In this document: in pieces, positions 6,263-8,482 of the stretch | Layout of the letters: every line of letters starts with the position of its first letter | How positions within the stretch are numbered: position 1 is the first letter of the stretch | Assembly: GCA_020630355.1 (NCBI GenBank) | Contig: JAHDBO010000077.1 | Coordinates: forward strand, 1 to 8,482 | DNA: 8,482 nucleotides | Source of the DNA: Saprospiraceae bacterium | GTDB lineage: Bacteria > Bacteroidota > Bacteroidia > Chitinophagales > Saprospiraceae | Reading direction: 5' to 3' | Notes under the pieces: generated by a model | The model's input: only the letters and a program-made list of their open reading frames with translations | Database searches by the model: none | What the model was told of the DNA's origin: nothing | Made by a program: the position numbers and the translations under genes

Positions 6263-6307
6263 CAAATCCAGTGTAAGCACAGCTTTCTGCTTCTTATACT
6301 GGATTTG
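6263..6307. repeat. Hairpin B: 15-bp dyad abutting the clpX promoter
   Basis: CAAATCCAGTGTAAG (6263-6277) and CTTATACTGGATTTG (6293-6307) are inverted copies with one mismatch (a G-U pair in RNA) around a 15-nt spacer. The spacer region again carries AAGCACAGCTTT (6275-6286). The right arm ends 5 bp before the clpX -7 box and is followed by T-rich DNA. It may be an operator for clpX, a terminator for upstream transcription, or both. Confidence 0.65.
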
Positions 6308-6312
6308 TTTTC

Positions 6313-6320
6313 TATTTTTG
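6313..6320 (+). promoter_or_regulatory. Probable -7 promoter box of clpX
   Basis: TATTTTTG is an exact match to the Bacteroidota TAnnTTTG box and would place the transcription start about 45-50 nt before the clpX ATG. No TTG is present at -33; that position falls in the loop and right arm of hairpin B, so the promoter may be weak or need an activator. Confidence 0.5.
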
Positions 6321-6375
6321 CAATATATTTCAAATAGGAGATTCTTCTAAAAATCCCTCTAAACAAGTCCTAGAT

Positions 6376-7629
6376 ATGTCCATGCGAAGAAATAGTAAAT
6401 ATAATTATTGTTGTTCTTTTTGCGGAAGAACAAAAGAAGAAGCGTTGATTTTGGTGGCAGGCATCGACTCTTATATCTGCGAAGTCTGTGTTGAGCAAGC
6501 ACAAGAAATCATAGACGAGGAAATGAACAAGGGCAACCAAGATACCATAACGGAAATGGCCCTTCCAGAATCCATCACGCCCTTGGATTTGAAAAACCAC
6601 TTGGATACTTATGTTATTGGTCAAGACGACGCTAAGAAATTCCTCTCTGTTGCCGTCTATAATCATTACAAAAGATTGAAACAGCCTACACACCATGACG
6701 ATGGGGTTGAGATTGAAAAATCAAATATCCTTTTCGTTGGTAGAACGGGAACGGGAAAAACACTTCTAGCAAAAACCATAGCCAAATACCTCGATGTGCC
6801 TTTTGCCATAGTGGACGCGACGGTTTTCACGGAGGCAGGGTATGTGGGCGAAGATGTGGAGAGTATCCTGAGCCGTTTGTTACAAGTCTGTGATTATAAT
6901 GTGGCTTCCGCCGAAAAAGGGATTGTCTACATTGATGAAATTGATAAAATCGCTAGAAAATCGGACAACCCATCCATTACAAGGGATGTTTCTGGGGAAG
7001 GTGTGCAACAAGCCATGCTCAAAATGCTAGAAGGAACAGATGTGAACGTTCCACCGCACGGAGGCAGGAAACACCCTGAACAGAAGTTGATTAAAGTCAA
7101 TACTAAAAATATACTGTTTATATGTGGGGGAGCCTTCGATGGCATCGAAAAAATAATCGCTCGTCGTGTCAACACACAAGTGATTGGTTTTAACTCCGCA
7201 GATACAGAAGAAATAGACAGGGACAATCTGTTACAATATGTCAGTCATCAAGACATCAAATCTTATGGTTTGATTCCTGAGTTGATTGGGCGAATGCCCG
7301 TTCTGACCTATCTAGAGCCTCTTGATACTGATGCCTTGAAGCGTATATTGGTAGAACCAAAAAATGCCCTGGTCAAACAATATCAAAAACTATTCCGCCT
7401 AGAAGGTATCCAGTTCAGTTTTGCCCCTGATGCCGTCGAGTTTATTGCCGAAAAGGCCTTGGAATATGAATTGGGCGCTAGGGGACTGCGCTCTATCTGC
7501 GAGGCCATCATGACCGATGCCATGTTTGAGTTCCCCTCCAGAAATGACATCAAAGAGTTTGTAGTAGATAGACAATATGCCGAAGACAAGTTGAGTAAAT
7601 CGAAATTGAATAAGCTGAAAGCGGCCTAG
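6376..7629 (+). CDS. clpX: ATP-dependent Clp protease ATP-binding subunit ClpX
   Basis: ClpX is the hexameric AAA+ unfoldase that recognises tagged substrates and translocates them into ClpP. The N-terminal zinc-binding domain has C13, C16, C35 and C38. Walker A is GRTGTGKT (122-129; R123 where E. coli has P) and Walker B ends in D187-E188 (IVYIDEID). The pore loops are GYVGED (155-160) and the RKH loop (231-233). The IGF tripeptide that docks on ClpP is intact at 270-272. The arginine finger is R306 in IGRMPV, and sensor 2 is R369 in GARGLR. The length of 417 aa is normal. The ATG at 6376 has no close Shine-Dalgarno sequence; the in-frame ATG at 6382 is an alternative. The intact IGF loop, with clpP just upstream, supports a ClpXP pair. 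Its promoter appears to lie within the spacer, so it may be regulated apart from clpP. Confidence 0.97.
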   Translation: MSMRRNSKYNYCCSFCGRTKEEALILVAGIDSYICEVCVEQAQEIIDEEMNKGNQDTITEMALPESITPLDLKNHLDTYVIGQDDAKKFLSVAVYNHYKRLKQPTHHDDGVEIEKSNILFVGRTGTGKTLLAKTIAKYLDVPFAIVDATVFTEAGYVGEDVESILSRLLQVCDYNVASAEKGIVYIDEIDKIARKSDNPSITRDVSGEGVQQAMLKMLEGTDVNVPPHGGRKHPEQKLIKVNTKNILFICGGAFDGIEKIIARRVNTQVIGFNSADTEEIDRDNLLQYVSHQDIKSYGLIPELIGRMPVLTYLEPLDTDALKRILVEPKNALVKQYQKLFRLEGIQFSFAPDAVEFIAEKALEYELGARGLRSICEAIMTDAMFEFPSRNDIKEFVVDRQYAEDKLSKSKLNKLKAA

Positions 7630-7797
7630 GTTAGTCCTTGGTAAAACGAGTAGGCTTTACATTCAGATTGTGCAAATTTTCCAGCTGTTATTTCTAGCAA
7701 TTTAGTTTGAAACAATCTCTTCGTTAAAGATGTTATTTGTGATGAAGAATGGGTGAAATTATTCATGCTTAATTATTAAATATTCATTATCCCAAGT

Positions 7798-8482
7798 TTG
7801 AGCATTTTTAAACAAAATAATGAAGTACAAGGCAAAACGGGTATTGCGGCTCTAGCCTATCTCAACAAGTTTTTCCTCCGATATAAATGGCATTTCCTAT
7901 TTGGGGCGGTCTTCGTATCCGTCTCCAATTACTTTCGGGTCTTGCAGCCACAATATATCCGCCAAGCACTGGATCTGGTACTAGAAAATCTGAACCTATA
8001 TTATATGTATGAGGGTTCGGACTTGCAAGGGGAATTGTTTAATATCCTAGGAGAGACCCTTTTGCTTTTTGGTGGGATGGTGTTGATCCTAGCCTTGATG
8101 ATGGGCGTGTTTATGTATTTCATGCGGCAGACGATTATCGTGATGTCCCGCCTGATTGAATATGATTTGCGCTCGGAAATATTCGGCCACTATACTCAAT
8201 TGAGCCAATCCTTCTATAAAGTCAACAACACAGGCGACCTGATGGCTCGTATCTCCGAGGATGTATCCAAGGTAAGAATGTATGTCGGTCCAGCATTGAT
8301 GTACGGCATCAATTTGGTTGCCTTGTTTGTCTTTGTTATTTACTCCATGCTTTCGGTCAGCGTGGAGTTGACGCTTTGGTCTTTGATTCCGCTCCCCTTT
8401 TTATCTTTTTCTATTTATTGGGTTTCCAGTATTATCAATAAAAAGAGCGAAAAAATACAAGGACAACTTTCATCGCTCAACT
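7798..8482 (+). CDS. ABC transporter, exporter type, N-terminal membrane domain (3' end outside window)
   Basis: Hand translation gives 228 residues, open to the right edge. The sequence is the first part of a type I (exporter) ABC transmembrane domain, probably a half-transporter whose ATPase domain lies beyond the window. Hydrophobic segments are near residues 32-48, 86-108, 165-185 and 191-212. The stretch IEYDLRSEIFGHYTQLS (120-136) followed by TGDLMARISEDVSKVR (145-160) is the characteristic coupling region of MdlA/MdlB/MsbA-like exporters. The substrate cannot be deduced. No in-frame ATG lies between the TAA at 7777-7779 and the family region; TTG at 7798 gives MSIFKQNNEVQGKTG, a plausible start without a Shine-Dalgarno sequence. 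The ATG at 7821 is out of frame and quickly stops. The spacer to clpX is 168 nt, so co-transcription is uncertain. Confidence 0.88.
   Translation, partial: MSIFKQNNEVQGKTGIAALAYLNKFFLRYKWHFLFGAVFVSVSNYFRVLQPQYIRQALDLVLENLNLYYMYEGSDLQGELFNILGETLLLFGGMVLILALMMGVFMYFMRQTIIVMSRLIEYDLRSEIFGHYTQLSQSFYKVNNTGDLMARISEDVSKVRMYVGPALMYGINLVALFVFVIYSMLSVSVELTLWSLIPLPFLSFSIYWVSSIINKKSEKIQGQLSSLN

Noticed and set aside
6166..6366. 66-codon minus-strand frame ending just before the orphan terminator
   Set aside because: It starts with TTG and has no ribosome site; its reading runs through both hairpins and its protein resembles nothing known. A non-coding transcript is more likely, if any.
7706..7739. TTTG...TTTG pair as promoter for the ABC exporter
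   Set aside because: The downstream box GTTATTTG lacks the TA of TAnnTTTG, so the match is too weak to annotate.

Overview
The window looks like a chromosomal core region of a Bacteroidota bacterium. I base this on three things: the Bacteroidota-type N-terminal extension of ClpP, exact matches to the Bacteroidota promoter -7 box (TAnnTTTG) ahead of the tRNA and clpX, and the lack of Shine-Dalgarno sequences at most starts. A Saprospiria-like lineage is possible, but that is a guess from general resemblance.

Left third (minus strand): a bifunctional RelA/SpoT-type (p)ppGpp synthetase/hydrolase (3079 to 866) is followed after 2 nt by an FAD-dependent monooxygenase of the flavin-containing/Baeyer-Villiger type (863 down to base 1, C-terminus outside the window). 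The only sensible monooxygenase start is TTG, so the pair is probably one translationally coupled transcript. The relA/spoT start carries a perfect Shine-Dalgarno sequence, unusual for this phylum.

Middle and right (plus strand): a tRNA-Leu(UAG) with a recognisable promoter and terminator, then the protein quality-control cluster trigger factor (tig), clpP and clpX. This is the conserved order in bacteria: trigger factor binds nascent chains at the ribosome, and ClpX unfolds substrates and feeds them to ClpP. The genes are separated by terminators and structured spacers, so they are probably separate transcripts. After clpX comes the 5' part of an ABC exporter gene, which also appears to start at TTG and runs off the right edge.

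The coding content is ordinary. The least explained DNA is the 359-nt spacer between clpP and clpX. It holds a roughly 152-bp element with 11-bp perfect terminal inverted repeats, two 30-bp tandem repeats and several small hairpins, one of them a convincing minus-strand terminator. Next come two larger hairpins that share an identical 12-nt apical sequence. The second of these abuts the predicted clpX -7 promoter box. I see no sign of a new multi-gene system; this spacer is the best candidate for something undescribed.
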